Of a DNA stretch of 64,000 nt, positions 34,623 through 46,077 are shown in pieces. Source of the stretch: Bipolaris cookei (lineage: Eukaryota; Ascomycota; Dothideomycetes; Pleosporales; Pleosporaceae); the NCBI GenBank assembly GCA_002286855.1, contig NRSV01000010.1:558001-622000 (forward strand), written 5' to 3'. The notes beneath the pieces were generated by a model. The model worked only from the letters and a program-made list of their open reading frames with translations, did no database searches and was not told the origin of the DNA. The first letter of the stretch is position 1, and every line of letters starts with the position of its first letter. A program made the translations under genes and the position numbers.

Positions 34623-36002
34623 CTACCACCCCTCATCCTTCTGGTTCTTGCCCTTGTCCTTCCTCGCAGCCTCCTTCTCTGCATCCGTCATCTCAATCAG
34701 CTCCGCGCCCTCGAGCCTATATCCCTTGGCATCAATGATATGTTCATTCGACGATGCCAAATACGTCTCATGCAGTCTCGGGAGGAAATACTGCATAACA
34801 CTATCGGCAAGACTCTTCGCCACAAGTCCCTTGTCAACCCAGAAATGTCTGACGAAAACGCCCTTGCAGCCACCTCTCTTCTCCGCTTCAGGGGCGCCGT
34901 TCGCCTCGACGCAAGGCAAGACGCGGATATCGTTGGGACGATCGTAATCGTAGCGGAGGTAGTTTCCAAAGGCCGCTTGTTCGTGGGCCCAGCCCTTTTT
35001 CCACTTGGCGCAGCCCTTATAGCGGGTTTCCGAGGGGCACTCGGCCCACGCCTTGTACATTTCCTGGGTGCGCTTGCTCTGGCGCGCAATGACGAAGCCC
35101 GTGTTAAGGTAGCGATTTCCCTTTGAGTCGTAGTTTTGGGGCTCGTTAGGGTCGATGGACATCATGGCGAGGGTGTCGTCGGTCATGTTCCAGTAGTTTA
35201 GGAGCCATTCGAGGGGGAGATGCGGGTAGTGAAACATGACGTCCGAGTCCATGAAGACGATGTATTCGTGCGTCTTGAGGGCTTCTTTCATCATGGGTAC
35301 CTTGACCCAGGTGCCCCAACGGTCTTCGTAGTCGGGTGCGCGGATAAACTTGTAGTCGTAGCCATGTATTTGGGCTGTCAAAATGTTAGCCTGGGTGTTC
35401 GACTCGTACCAGAAGGTGGGATATAGTCTTTCAAGGCATTGCTTAGATTGCGCTGTGCCATGGATCTATTATTGCCTCACACCCGTCTCCGGAATACATA
35501 CCAAACATGTAGTGACCCAGCATGCCGGCGGAAAGTGACCGCATGCCCTTCCACTTCAAGTGCTTGTTCATAAGCTGGCCCTCATCCGTCAAGGGCCTAC
35601 TGTCAATATCCAAAATCAGGACCTTCTTTCCCAGCTTGCTTTTAAATCTCGGTTCTCCGGGCAACCGGTATACATCTCCATCTTCATCTGTGAACTCTGG
35701 AGCATCTATTGGGTGTAATACAGGGCCATACAAGGCTTTTATTATCGTCGGCATGGTTAGATCGTCTTGTGGAAGGGTTACATTTTGGGTATGCGGATAT
35801 CTAGAGAATGTCAGCCGGGTCGAGACTACCGGAGTGGAAGTGGTTCTTACGGTGAAGAAGAAAGACCGGTAGGTATGTATGAGGAGGGAGTGCTGTAGTA
35901 GATAAATGCTAGCACCATTGGCACCATGGCGACTAGCAAGACACGACGCCACCGGCCTTGCGGCCCCATGTTTGCCAATGATTGGTACGAGTAATCACTC
36001 AT
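34623..36002 (-). CDS. Type II membrane glycosyltransferase with DxD motif (GT34-like)
   Basis: Exons are 36002-35851, 35800-35502 and 35452-34623, with introns of 50 and 49 nt, encoding 426 residues. Exon 1 gives a short cytosolic tail, then a single hydrophobic anchor (VLLVAMVPMVLAFIYYST near residues 21-38), as in Golgi transferases. The stem and GKKVLILDIDSRPLTDEGQL follow. The catalytic core has HGYDYKFIRAPDYEDRWGTWVKVP, the metal-binding DxD in YIVFMDSDVMF, and NTGFVIARQSKRTQEMYKAW. The C-terminus is Lys/Glu-rich. This architecture fits a nucleotide-sugar-dependent transferase of the alpha-galactosyl/mannosyl kind in the Golgi. GT34 (GMA12/MNN10) is the nearest family I can name, but the motif spacing is not decisive. 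Sugar donor and acceptor are unknown. Confidence 0.8.
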
Positions 36003-37114
36003 GGTTTGCCCTAATTGTTTGAATTTCGATAGAATAGGTGGGCATGCAGCGGCTTAGGGCACGTAGAGGCCCGGTTTTGTGGTGCTGTCTCGACTCCAGC
36101 ACCGGCAGATGTCGCAATCGTCTCTCTTTAGCGTCCAAATACGCACAAGGGGTATACACGATGTGCGCGCCACAAGGCAGACTCCGGGAATATTCGGATG
36201 GCTGCGGGGAGCTCGAGTCGACAGAGGGTAGGATACAACAGCCCAGGTTGCGCAAACCGACAAGGAACGGAAAACGGCAGCGCTAGGGCAAAAGGAATAT
36301 CACAGGAATAAAACAGGGCGGTGAATGGCGAGGTAAGAGGTGTGGAAGAGTAGCGAGACGCAGTAAATCGGGTCCGGAAGCCAGCAAAGGAAGACGAAAG
36401 GAGCGTAAGAAAGTTGTTGGTAGTCGTGTTTCCAAAGGAGAAGTGCGTGTCAGACTGGAGTGGTTTGTATCCTTGTTATGCAGCACGACGACTAGTTCCC
36501 AAAATGGCCTAGTGCGGATGAATCAGGGATAGCTGCCGGCACGGAAAGGGCTGAAACGCCTGGAAGCCGCGATGCTGCCAGTTGTCGATCCAAGGCGAGA
36601 ATTCACGTGTATGGGTGCAGATATGTATAGCCTCTGGGCAGGCTGCTGGGCATTGTCGTGCTCCGCTATCAGCTCTTTGGACTGAGCGATGCCGTCCGCC
36701 CTGATCAAGACCCCCTTTTGTTTACGAGGTCATGCCATTTCAAATAAACTTGCTAGCTAAAGTCTAACAAGCGCCTCCCGTAATCGCGAGTACACGCAAG
36801 CCGTCGCTCGTACCCAGCTCAAATGGGTGCATACTATTGGCGCTAAGTCTACATTCCACTCAACCCCGTGCCCCTCCAGCACTACGTACCTTTACCCCGT
36901 AAAGCGCCTAGTCTGTACTGCCTACCACGCCACGCGTGGCTAGAGTCTGCTCACTGTGGCACCGCGTAATATATGGCGCAGTCATGTACGGCGGTCAATT
37001 GCGCGGTAAATATTCCCTAAGCATGCGATCCTGGTTGAGGGGTCCGCAAGCTCCGCAGCCTTCTGATTAGTGCCTACTATACATAGACTCTGAGTAGTAC
37101 CGACCCAGACGCAC
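36003..37114. other. Intergenic region
   Basis: This lies between the glycosyltransferase start and the end of the second Zn2Cys6 gene. Short chance frames only. Confidence 0.45.
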
Positions 37115-39230
37115 TCATCCGTCCAGCAAGCGCAACAATTCATAGTCCTTTGCGATACCAGGACTGTTCTTCGCACAGCTCTGAATCAGTGCCATCATGA
37201 TCCCTACCCATTCTCGCCATCCCTCAGGTAACGTGTCTCGTAACTTGGCATCGGGAGACAGCGCTACGGCGTGGAACAGCAAAACCTGCCCGAAACACTG
37301 GCAGCACCACCCAAACTTTATAGGCAGAGCCGTTAACATCTGTGTACATAGGCCCATGGTTGTCGGCCAATACATGCCGCCTCGAAGACTCTTGCGCACT
37401 TCGTCGTACTCGGCCTCGTTGGTATATGCAGGCGCATGCAATGCTTTGTAGAGAAAAGGCCGTCCAATGTGTAACTTTGCGACTAGGTAGCGACTGCGTA
37501 GCATGGCCTTCGCAATAACATGCGCAGGGCTGGCTGAGTCGCTCGCATCGTCACTGTCAGAGAACTGAAGTGTTGGCGGAAGATTTTCCCGCCATTGCTC
37601 GAGTTGATGGTGCATTTCTGCTGTCAGACTGGTACTAGGGTAGCCTTCCTTCTCTGCAAACGTATACAGACTCTGCTTCACCCGAGTGAGAATGATGCGA
37701 TGCGCGGCCTGGGCAAGGAAATGGAAGTTGAACAGAGAATCATCTTCGTCGCTGAGCAGTCCTGAAATCAACGTCTTAGGCCGCGGACACTGTGTAAACT
37801 TTGGCAAAGGGATGTCTGACTCGTAGTCCAACAATCCACTATGGGGCAGTAGATCCAGCTCCTGTGTAATAACTGTCTCGTACATCAGGGTGCACCAGAA
37901 AAGCCTCGAGAGCATGTCCCCCTCCCATGTCTCATAATCGATCGTTAACGTACGTTTAAGAATACTCGCACAACACAAGGCAGCTCTGTTCACAGTAGTC
38001 CAGGAATCCAAGGGTCGCAGGATTTGGGCATAGTAAAGTGTCGATAGCATGTAAAACTGGCCAGCCTGGATACCTGTCTGGCACATGAGAAACCCAAAAC
38101 GCTTCCGGGCTTCATTGAAAAACTTGAGGCCAGGAGGTTCGTCAACAATGAACTCGTACCACTCGGGAGGAACAAAGCCTCGTCCAGTCACAGAGTGCCG
38201 AGAAGGAAGACTAAAGTCGCCTTCTTCATGCGCCTTGACGGCTAAGCATCCCAGCGCTAGTACAACAAGTACCAACGCGGTCTCGATTTCATATCCGAAT
38301 TCGTTATCCACCGCTATACCTAACGTGCTTGAGAAGAAGTGGTACTTGTCGAGTATAGGCGTATTGCGATGGAATACCGTAAAGTATGCATCTGCGAGAC
38401 CTTTTACCGCCGACTGCGGGAGACTCATCAACCAACTGTCGGAACTAGTGTTGTATGGATGACTAATGTCCATTGGCAGTGGCAGTCTATAGTTCTCGAT
38501 ATCGACAATGTAGTCTTCGGGAAGCTCTTTGCGTGCTGAGACAAACACATCGGGAAGGACCTGTTGAACAGCAGGCCACAAGGCAACCCGATGCTGGCTG
38601 AAGGAGAGCTCCACTGCGCCCTGTACTTCTGGGAGTGCAAAGGGGCTTTTGATTGGCGTTCCAACAACCTGTGGAGACATTGCAATGTCGTGTATGCTCA
38701 GCCTGTTGCGATGCAAACTATTTGAAGGTGCGGCTGTAGCATGACGCCCAGGGCTGGGCTGAGAGAAAGTGGCATAAGGCGAGTGATGGTCCGGGATGGG
38801 TCCTGCAGGGGAAAGCGGTAACGTGACTGCAGCCTTTGGTGCATTGATGGCTGTAGTGAGATCTTCAATCTTGGATTCAAGCCTTCGGATAGCGTTTATA
38901 GCTACTGCCATGGACTGATCCTTTTTTGTTGCTCGCGGTGCTTGGTAAGTGCACTCCAAATTCATGGCCCTGCAGTAGCCACATCTTGGTCGGTCTTCGT
39001 CGCATCGAGTCTTTCTCGACCTACATACGTCGCAGGCCTATCTGCGTCAGTTGCGCTTTCACATAATACACGGCTTAGCTTACCAGAGTGGCCATGAAAG
39101 AGCGCGCTTTTTTCAGCGATGACGCATCGCCGTCCTCATGACTGGCGCTGCCTTCGCCATCGTATGATGTTTGGCGCTCCAGAGGCTCTGCATGCGAAGC
39201 GGATATACTGGCATGAGACCTCTTGGTCAT
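37115..39230 (-). CDS. Zn(II)2Cys6 transcription factor with fungal-specific TF domain
   Basis: Two exons, 39230-39084 and 39037-37115, encode 689 residues. The 46-nt intron ends at ATAG. Exon 1 carries an acidic/Ser-rich leader of 49 residues. The zinc cluster starts right after the junction: C51-x2-C54-x6-C61-x6-C68-x2-C71-x6-C78, a variant with six residues in the third gap. A heptad segment follows (AINAIRRLESKIEDLTTAI). The fungal-specific TF domain spans about residues 250-560 (GLADAYFTVFHRNTPILDKYHFF, GIQAGQFYMLSTLYYAQILRPLDSWTTVNRAALCCA and MLSRLFWCTLMYETVI, typical of the domain). Nuclear regulator, targets unknown. The single large second exon contrasts with the heavily split regulator at 27495. 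Confidence 0.93.
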
Positions 39231-41334
39231 AGCATCACAGGGCAATATCTAGAAACAATTTACATGCAAAGCGGCGTATTTGTGCTGAGGCAATGTGAGG
39301 TGGTTGTCCGCAGCTATGAGCGAACAACGGCGATGGGGTGGTTACTAGCGTGAGTGCATGGGCCACTCCAGAGCCATGTCATTTCCTTGCCAGCCTCCTC
39401 CCTTCTGTTTTCTCTCCTCTAACCTCCGCCTGCTGCCCTCCGTCGTTCTGTAACCTCGCCGCGCTAGTAACCCACATGCACTTTAAATATAGCTTGTTCT
39501 CATGAATGCCAACTAATGTATCTTGCAGATTCGCGTTCAGCACTGTCGTGGGCGACTGCATTCCTGTACGTGCCTATATTGAACAGAACTGTTTTTCTGT
39601 TGGACCTGTCATTATCCTTGTCTGTATATCGCCCATTAACATGTGTCCTGCTACCCGTTGGACTTTCCTTCGCCCCAAAACCTCATCTCTGAATCCCAAA
39701 TGTGGTGGCAGTCGACTGCAAACGTCCGTTTCGTTGATGCCACCCTGGGTTATCTGTGACCCTTCCAGCTTCCCGATTTGAAGGGCCTGTCCAAGGGCTT
39801 TTTTTGGATCCATATATGTCTATCGAATCCTGGTTTACATTTCCAACCAATGCCACGGGGGTTGCTCGCCTCGCTCTGGTGCTTCTCGTTTAGCCATTGT
39901 TATGATCTCGATAATATTTCATCGTTACAATCAATTGCTAATTTATGGCGCGCTCTCGAGCTTCTTCTAGAGATCCTTGGATGAGCCTATTAACGTTATA
40001 CTCGGTTTTCTGCAACCTATGCCACCCCCTTACTGGGTTGTTCAGACATGGCGCGTGGCAATTGAGGAAGCGAACAGTATCTTATCCTGGCTATCAAGTG
40101 GACCTCCTGTAACTCCATCAACAGCCTAAATCTGTCACTGGTCAAGCTCAGCATACCCTGGTTCTGAAATGGACATCTTTAGGCTTCGCCTGATGAATTT
40201 GCCCAGCATCCGGCACTACATTGTACGGTCTCAATCTCAATTATGCTAGTACTCGTTTCAATGTATCGGTTCGATCGATTTCATCTCTGGTCGAATACCG
40301 TCGCATGTGTGAGTGACTGTGCTCCGTCGTCTCAGAATCTCGATTTGTCTGGCTGGTTGCGGGCGGCGGCCGTTCGCCAATAGTCTCTCCGTCTTCGTGG
40401 CTCCGTAAGAGTGGATGGTCAATTTCCCTATCAATAATTCAGCCTGTTTTAGAGAGTGTTATTCTGACACCTCATGCGGCGGGTGTCTTTGTTGATGGAT
40501 GATGTTGTTGCCGGGGACGAGTCGACTTAGCGCACCAAAAACTACTGCCTATACACGGGAGTCTCACAGGTCGTACCATCTGGAGACGTACTACGATCAG
40601 AGCATTCCAGAAATAAGAAGGAGATAGCTTTTCAGCTAAGGACACCATATCTGTTCTACGACTGTGTTCGTGCCACTGGGGCACAGCTCACAAAGCGCAG
40701 CAAGCAAGTGCTCCACGTTTTCACTTGCGGCCCAGGGGGTCATGACACCCACCGAATTTACTAATTCTCAGTTTGCAGTGGACTTCCCCCACAAACAGTG
40801 ATCCCCTGTCTGACGAGTCTTGCTCCTGTCCAGGCACCGCTTCTTCTGTTTAGAAGGGGGATCACTACAGGTATCTCACCATCAGGCCAAGGACGGTCAC
40901 TACTGGTACGCCTCCTGTGAACTTGTTGTCGCCAATAGGGACTCACAGAAGGATTCGTGTCAGTTCTATGGAGACATATGCCACGGGCCAAAGCTGCCAA
41001 GACAATGAAGTGACGCATACGGAGCTGCACAAACCAGCCTGAAGCGAGTGTGAGAGTCAAAATTCGACAGGGACCTTGCATTTTCTTGAGCTCCTCACTC
41101 TCCTTTTGTTTAACGAGGAAATTTGTGTGTTTCCATTCATTTTCACACGGTGCCATCCTTGTGCCGACAACACGCTAGACCCCTGTTTTCCTGCGCATAT
41201 AAAAGTTGCCTCCACCCTCCACTCTACCTCTTCTACTCTACTCAATCGGCTTCGAAGCAACGAACCGTCCTTTTTTAATACTTGAAAGCAAACTACTCTT
41301 CCCAAGTTCAATTCAAGCATCTGCCCTCAGCAAG
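39231..41334. other. Gene-poor intergenic region of 2.1 kb
   Basis: It contains the promoter of the Zn2Cys6 gene and, at the far end, the promoter of the orphan gene. Between these I see no supported gene and no terminal repeats. Confidence 0.45.
41198..41205 (+). promoter_or_regulatory. TATA box of the orphan gene
   Basis: TATAAAAG lies about 130 bases upstream of the ATG at 41335 and is followed by a CT-rich leader, a classic fungal promoter layout. Confidence 0.55.
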
Positions 41335-42057
41335 ATGACATCTCCGATCACCACGATTGAGCCCGCTCGGCGCCGCTCTGTCCTGATGACAAACAAGATT
41401 CTTTGTAAGATCATCTTCTACACCCTCTGTCACCTCAGCGGTCGGGTCATCCAGAGACGGTACTTCGATATCATGGCCATGTGCAACCTCTTCGAGACGT
41501 TGGGCAAATTGCTCCGCGTCTCGTGGCAATTCCATGATCTCACAAAGCCAGTATTCTGCGGTCTCAATACTTTCAAGTTTCCTGTCGACTGTACTCCATG
41601 CAGGCGCCACGTGACCAAACATGGAAACCCCCCTGCTCCTTTTCTCCCTCCGACATGGGCTATAAGCTCCCTCCAACGCATCACTCTTGAGATTGGTCTC
41701 ATGGACTCGCGTCTTGAGTTGATCCATCCCGTACATCACAGATTTAATAATCCTAACCGCCATGAGCCTCGCGAAGTCATCTACTTCAGATCCATCAGGG
41801 ACCTCTACCGATACTGCCCTGGTGCACGCGTCCTTCACCTTCTCACCGACTACATCACGGAGCTGACTGTCCTTGGTCTTCACATCTTCGGGAACTTCCG
41901 CAACAGGGACAAGCGGGCGGCAATAGATCTGTATCGCGCTGCTGGCTTCAAGGTCCATGCTGATCAAGTCAACGTGCGCGTCAGCAGTCTCATTGCGCCC
42001 TCTTCTCCTCAGAAGCAGTGGTATCCCGACTTGATTAAGGTCCTTAACATCGAGTAG
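41335..42057 (+). CDS. Orphan protein, function unknown
   Basis: This is a 240-residue single-exon frame. A TATA box, a CT-rich leader and the context caagATGaca support it as a real gene. The N-terminal 70 residues are helical with alternating Leu/Ile/Cys (LMTNKILCKIIFYTLCHL), which is vaguely like the first part of fungal F-box-type proteins, but I see no LPxEL signature. Two CxxC-like Cys residues lie in DCTPCRRH. Many His and Arg residues occur between 120 and 200. No signal peptide or enzyme motif is found. It may be lineage-specific. The hAT-like MITE inserted 258 bases past its stop codon. Confidence 0.62.
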   Translation: MTSPITTIEPARRRSVLMTNKILCKIIFYTLCHLSGRVIQRRYFDIMAMCNLFETLGKLLRVSWQFHDLTKPVFCGLNTFKFPVDCTPCRRHVTKHGNPPAPFLPPTWAISSLQRITLEIGLMDSRLELIHPVHHRFNNPNRHEPREVIYFRSIRDLYRYCPGARVLHLLTDYITELTVLGLHIFGNFRNRDKRAAIDLYRAAGFKVHADQVNVRVSSLIAPSSPQKQWYPDLIKVLNIE

Positions 42058-42964
42058 AGGGTGACTGACACTGATGGATGGTGACTGTCATTGATGGATA
42101 ATGGATAATGAATCATGATTACTGGATGGATTGATGGATGTTAGATAGGATACAACAACTGTAACCCTCTGGCTGGGTAATCTTGTTCTATTCATATCGA
42201 GATAGTAGTACGTAGATCATACAACACCAGGATCTGAATCATGGTTCTTTATGAGTCTTTCAATATCTTCTGTGTCTCATAAAAACATTTACTTTGTGTT
42301 ATGCCATGTATAGTCAGAGTTGCTAACAATCAATTTGATCGGCAGATTGATTTGCGGATGTACCACATCACGCTCCGTGACACCATACACGTCCCTACCT
42401 CTGCCACGTTCGCGAATTAATCTGCCGATCAAATTGATTGTTAACAACTCTGTGTATAGTCCAGTGACAGTCTCTGCTCTTCTGTTTCAAGTACCTGATT
42501 GTTATGCCACAGTGCCGCAAAACTGGCAGAAGTATCAAGAAGCAAGGTGGATGTGGCCATTTTCCATTGTGGCACAAACAAAAGGACCGCTGAATATTTG
42601 CAGACTTTACGGTATCCTCGTTTGCCTAAGAAGGTGAGACAGAGGGTTGTTTTTACAGAGGAGTTCAAAGAAGGCTACGTTCTTGTCAAGTACGTGTCAG
42701 CACCATTTAACCCTGTCACTACATGGACCCCTTGCACCTTAATACAACGATAACGTAGTCGGGAACTGTGTGTGGGGTTGAATTGTGGAGAAGGGTTCGT
42801 CGTGTCATCGGCCCAGGAACAGCGGCACGGCCATGACTCGTGGCAAACCTCCCCCACTACGCACGCCATCTTCCCCGCTGTATATCTAAGCAGCACTGCA
42901 TACATTCTCTGACTCAAATAAATATGTTGCCAACCTGCTCGTCTCCTTTTTCTTATCCGCGATC
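42058..42964. other. Intergenic region containing a MITE
   Basis: Short ATGGATGGAT-like repeats lie near 42070-42140. The MITE at 42315-42452 is the only clear element. The last 60 bases form the leader of the dehydratase gene. Confidence 0.5.
42307..42460. mobile_element. hAT-like MITE with 8-bp target site duplication
   Basis: A 138-bp element (42315-42452) lies between two identical octamers TGTATAGT (42307-42314 and 42453-42460). Its ends are inverted repeats about 46 bp long that begin CAGAGTTG and share AACAATCAATTTGATCGGCA. Over the first 46 positions I count five mismatches, all transitions. An 8-bp duplication and CAG-type ends point to the hAT superfamily. It has no coding capacity, so it needs a transposase from elsewhere. 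Confidence 0.88.
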
Positions 42965-44223
42965 ATGGTGTTCACACAAATTCACCCCTCCTTGACGCGT
43001 TCAAACGTCGAAGCTGCCCATGCCCTGATCAAACCCCACATCCACGATACCCCCGTGCTAACCAACACCACGCTGAGCAATCTGGCCTCGACGCCCCAAA
43101 CAGCCGAAGCATTGAAAGGAACCCAATGGGAAGGCCAAGAACCCGCCCATCCAAAAATCAATCTCTTTTTCAAATGCGAAAACTTCCAACGCATCGGCGC
43201 ATTCAAAGTCCGTGGCGCCTTCCACGCCGTTACGCGCCTAATTGAGAAAGAGGGCATAGATGAAGTACGAAAAAGAGGAGTAGTAACACACAGCAGCGGT
43301 ACATCTTTTCCTCTCCCTTCCATTCAACCCCCCAATCTAACCCCAATATGACCCCAGGAAACCATGCGCAAGCCCTCGCCCTCGCCGCCCGCACCTTCTC
43401 CATCCCAGCCCACATCGTCATGCCTACCATCTCCACCCCCTCCAAAATCGCAGGCACAAAAGCCCAAAACGCAAACGTTCACTTCTCTGGCTCCACAAGC
43501 ACCGAGCGCGAAGCCGTTGTCGCAACCGTAATCAATGACACAGGCGCCACTCTCATCCCTCCGTATGACGACCCAAACATTATCCTCGGCCAAGGCACAT
43601 TAGCCCTCGAGCTCCAGGACCAGGCCGCCAAGCTCCTCGCTCAATCGTCCGCTGGAGACGAAAAACTCGACGCAGTCATCGCCCCATGCGGCGGCGGCGG
43701 CATGCTCAGCGGCATCGCAACCGCGCTTCACGGCTCGGGCATCCGCGTTTTCGGCGCGGAACCCAGTTTCCAGGGCGGCGACGATGCGCGCAGGGGTGTT
43801 GCGGCCGGCGAGCGCGTCACATCTGTCAAGACGCTTACGATTGCAGATGGGTTGCGTACGCCGCTCGGAGAGCACAACTGGAGTGTGATTTCGAATCCAG
43901 AGTATGTGCAGGGGTTGTTTGCGGTGTCTGAGCAGCAGATTAAGAAGGCGATGAGACTGGTGTTGGAACGCATGAAGTGTTTTGTGGAGCCCTCGGCGGT
44001 GGTGGGGCTCGCGGTTGTGCTGTTTAATGAGGAGTTTAGGGGGATGGTGCAGAGGGAGAGTGGGGAGAAGGAGTGGAATGTTGGTGTTGTTTTTAGTGGG
44101 GGGAATACGACGGTTGAGGCTATTGGCAAGATATTTGCGGAGGTGCCAGAGGCAGTGAAGGAGAGGCAGGAGGGGGTGCTGGGGATGGAAGGGGGGAGGG
44201 AAGTTGAGAATGTGGCGGGGTGA
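42965..44223 (+). CDS. PLP-dependent threonine/serine dehydratase or serine racemase
   Basis: Exons 42965-43298 and 43358-44223 (59-nt intron, CTAAC branch site) give 399 residues. The fold type II enzyme is marked by KCENFQRIGAFKVRGA, with K81 as the PLP Schiff-base lysine. The intron splits the Gly of HSSG/NHAQALA, the asparagine loop that holds the substrate carboxylate. The glycine loop CGGGGMLSG binds the cofactor phosphate. The C-terminal VFSGGNT is also typical of the family. There is no ACT regulatory domain, so this is not the feedback-controlled biosynthetic threonine deaminase but a catabolic dehydratase or a racemase of about 330-400 residues. No mitochondrial presequence is seen, so it is likely cytosolic. 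Its stop lies 109 bases from that of the convergent carboxypeptidase gene. Confidence 0.92.
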
Positions 44224-44332
44224 TTGCATGTGTTTTGTTTTCATTATGTTACATGTGGATATTAAGACATTGCTACATCTCCTTCCTTTTCTCTTTTTTT
44301 TTCACCCATAGAGAAGAAGTAGGTGGGTTCTC

Positions 44333-46077
44333 TCAAAGCCACCTCTTAAACTCCCTCATCACACCCAAATCTCTCTTCTCCCCGATACTCGTCCCGTTAC
44401 TCTGCACACTCTTCGGCAGCGTTGTAAACCCCTTCCTCGTCGTCAGACTCTCCACTCTGCCCAGCAAAAACTCCAGCTGCCTATACGCACTGCTGGGCTG
44501 ATACTGCGGCACCATATGCCCACTCAGCGCCTGCTGCACATACGTAAGCTTCCTCTCTGTAATCGTCTTGCCCATCAAGCCCTTGGCGCTTAAACTCGTC
44601 AGGCTTAAATCCTCATGGTACGGCACGTAGAAATCGTCTGTAGGCGGCTTCTGGAATCCCTGGAGGCCACCCCACGTCATGTTCTGGATCGCCATTAACG
44701 TGCCGTTGTGCAGCAGCACGTAATCGAGTTCGCCATGTGCAATGATTGTGCGGTCAAGAGCGTCAATAATGCGGGGGATAACTTCCCAGGACGACTGGGC
44801 CGAGGTATCGGTGTCGAGGACGCCGTTGGAGCACTCGGCCCAGGGCTGAATTGGCGCGTTGATGGCGGCTTGAACGTCGCTGCGGTTAAAGTAGATTTCC
44901 GTCCGTGGAGGCAAGTAGTCAAAGGAGCCTGGGAAGCCGAGGGGGTCCCAGAGAAGAGGGCAGGTGGTTGCGATTGCGTAGACGTCGAAGCAGGGGTTTG
45001 TGTAGAGGACGGCGTCGAAAATGTCTTGCCATAGCGCACAGCCTTCTGTTTCGGAGTTGTTGGCTGGGGTGGGGAGTTTGCTGATGGGAGGGAAGGTGAG
45101 GTATTTTTCTATGTAGTCGTTGTAGCCGCAGGCATCGGCGCGGGCGTGGATGTCGTCTGTGAAGCTTTGGTTGAAGTTGAAGAGACCGGCCCATTGGTCG
45201 ACGTAGGGGACTGCGGGGATGTCATTGAGGAGGGCGCTCTCTGCTATGCTGGGGTCGTAGAACATGACACCCTTGACGTCGTAGTATGTCGAGTCGTTCT
45301 TGCTCAGCATGGCGTCGGCAATGAAGGGGACGTAGCGGCCGGCGTATGACTCGCCGGTAATGTACACTTTGCGGTTCTGCAGACCAAAAGTGTCGACAAA
45401 ATTCTTGAAGAAACCGAGAAACTCCTCGGCAGTCTGCTCTTGAGAAGTAGCGGTAGGCTTTCCTTGCGAGAAGCCAGTACCGACGGGCTGCTCGACCCAG
45501 ACCATGTTGGTGAGGTTTACCCAGTTCCATGGGTTGTAGACGGGTCCTGGGCCGCTGCCGTATTGCCACGAGATGGGTCCGTTTTCCTGGAGAAATCCTT
45601 CAAGAGAAGAGCAACCAGGGCCACCTGCATCGTTTGTTAGAGGTAGTTTGGGATAGTATTCGACTTTGGCTTACCGTTCAACCAGATGGTGATTTCGTCG
45701 CTAGCATCTGGGTTCTCCGAAGGAAAGAACCAAAAGTAGAGCTCTGAAGTCTCATTGGCAGCTTTGCTAATGGGGAGAAGACCAGCGTAGGATTCGCCAA
45801 TGTCAAAGTAGACTTCGGGAATAGCGCCTGCAGTGCCATTGACAACAAAGGCTACATGATGTCAGCCGACTTCACACGCCTTCTTTCTCACATACGCACC
45901 CTTGGAAGCCTCAGTGTTTATGATCCGAGTAGTCTGGCGCTTGTGAGGCTGCACATTATGCGTTGGGACACCGATGCGAGGACGAGGAAATTCCACCTTC
46001 CTGCCAACGGAACGAGCGCTCCGAGCGGAGACACTGGCTGTGAGGCCACACACGGCAATGATTGAAAGAAGCTGCAT
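44333..46077 (-). CDS. Secreted serine carboxypeptidase (peptidase family S10)
   Basis: Exons are 46077-45900, 45851-45675 and 45624-44333, with introns of 48 and 50 nt, encoding 548 residues. A signal peptide of about 18 residues (MQLLSIIAVCGLTASVSA) is followed by a pro-segment. The oxyanion-region motif LNGGPGCSS is formed across the second junction, which supports that splice. The catalytic Ser is in GESYAGRYVP (S211), Asp in HGELDYVLL (D419) and His in SGHMVPQYQP (H488). Asn-x-Ser/Thr sites are frequent, as in glycosylated secreted or vacuolar enzymes. It removes C-terminal residues at acid pH. Length is within the family range (about 450-620). Confidence 0.95.

Noticed and set aside
35360..35400. 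Possible 35-nt intron (GTACGA...GACAG) in the glycosyltransferase gene
   Set aside because: It is shorter than plausible fungal introns, and reading through keeps the frame and a sensible protein.
43600..44244. Long minus-strand frame opposite the dehydratase gene
   Set aside because: A shadow of the well-supported PLP enzyme on the + strand, favoured by its GC-rich third positions.
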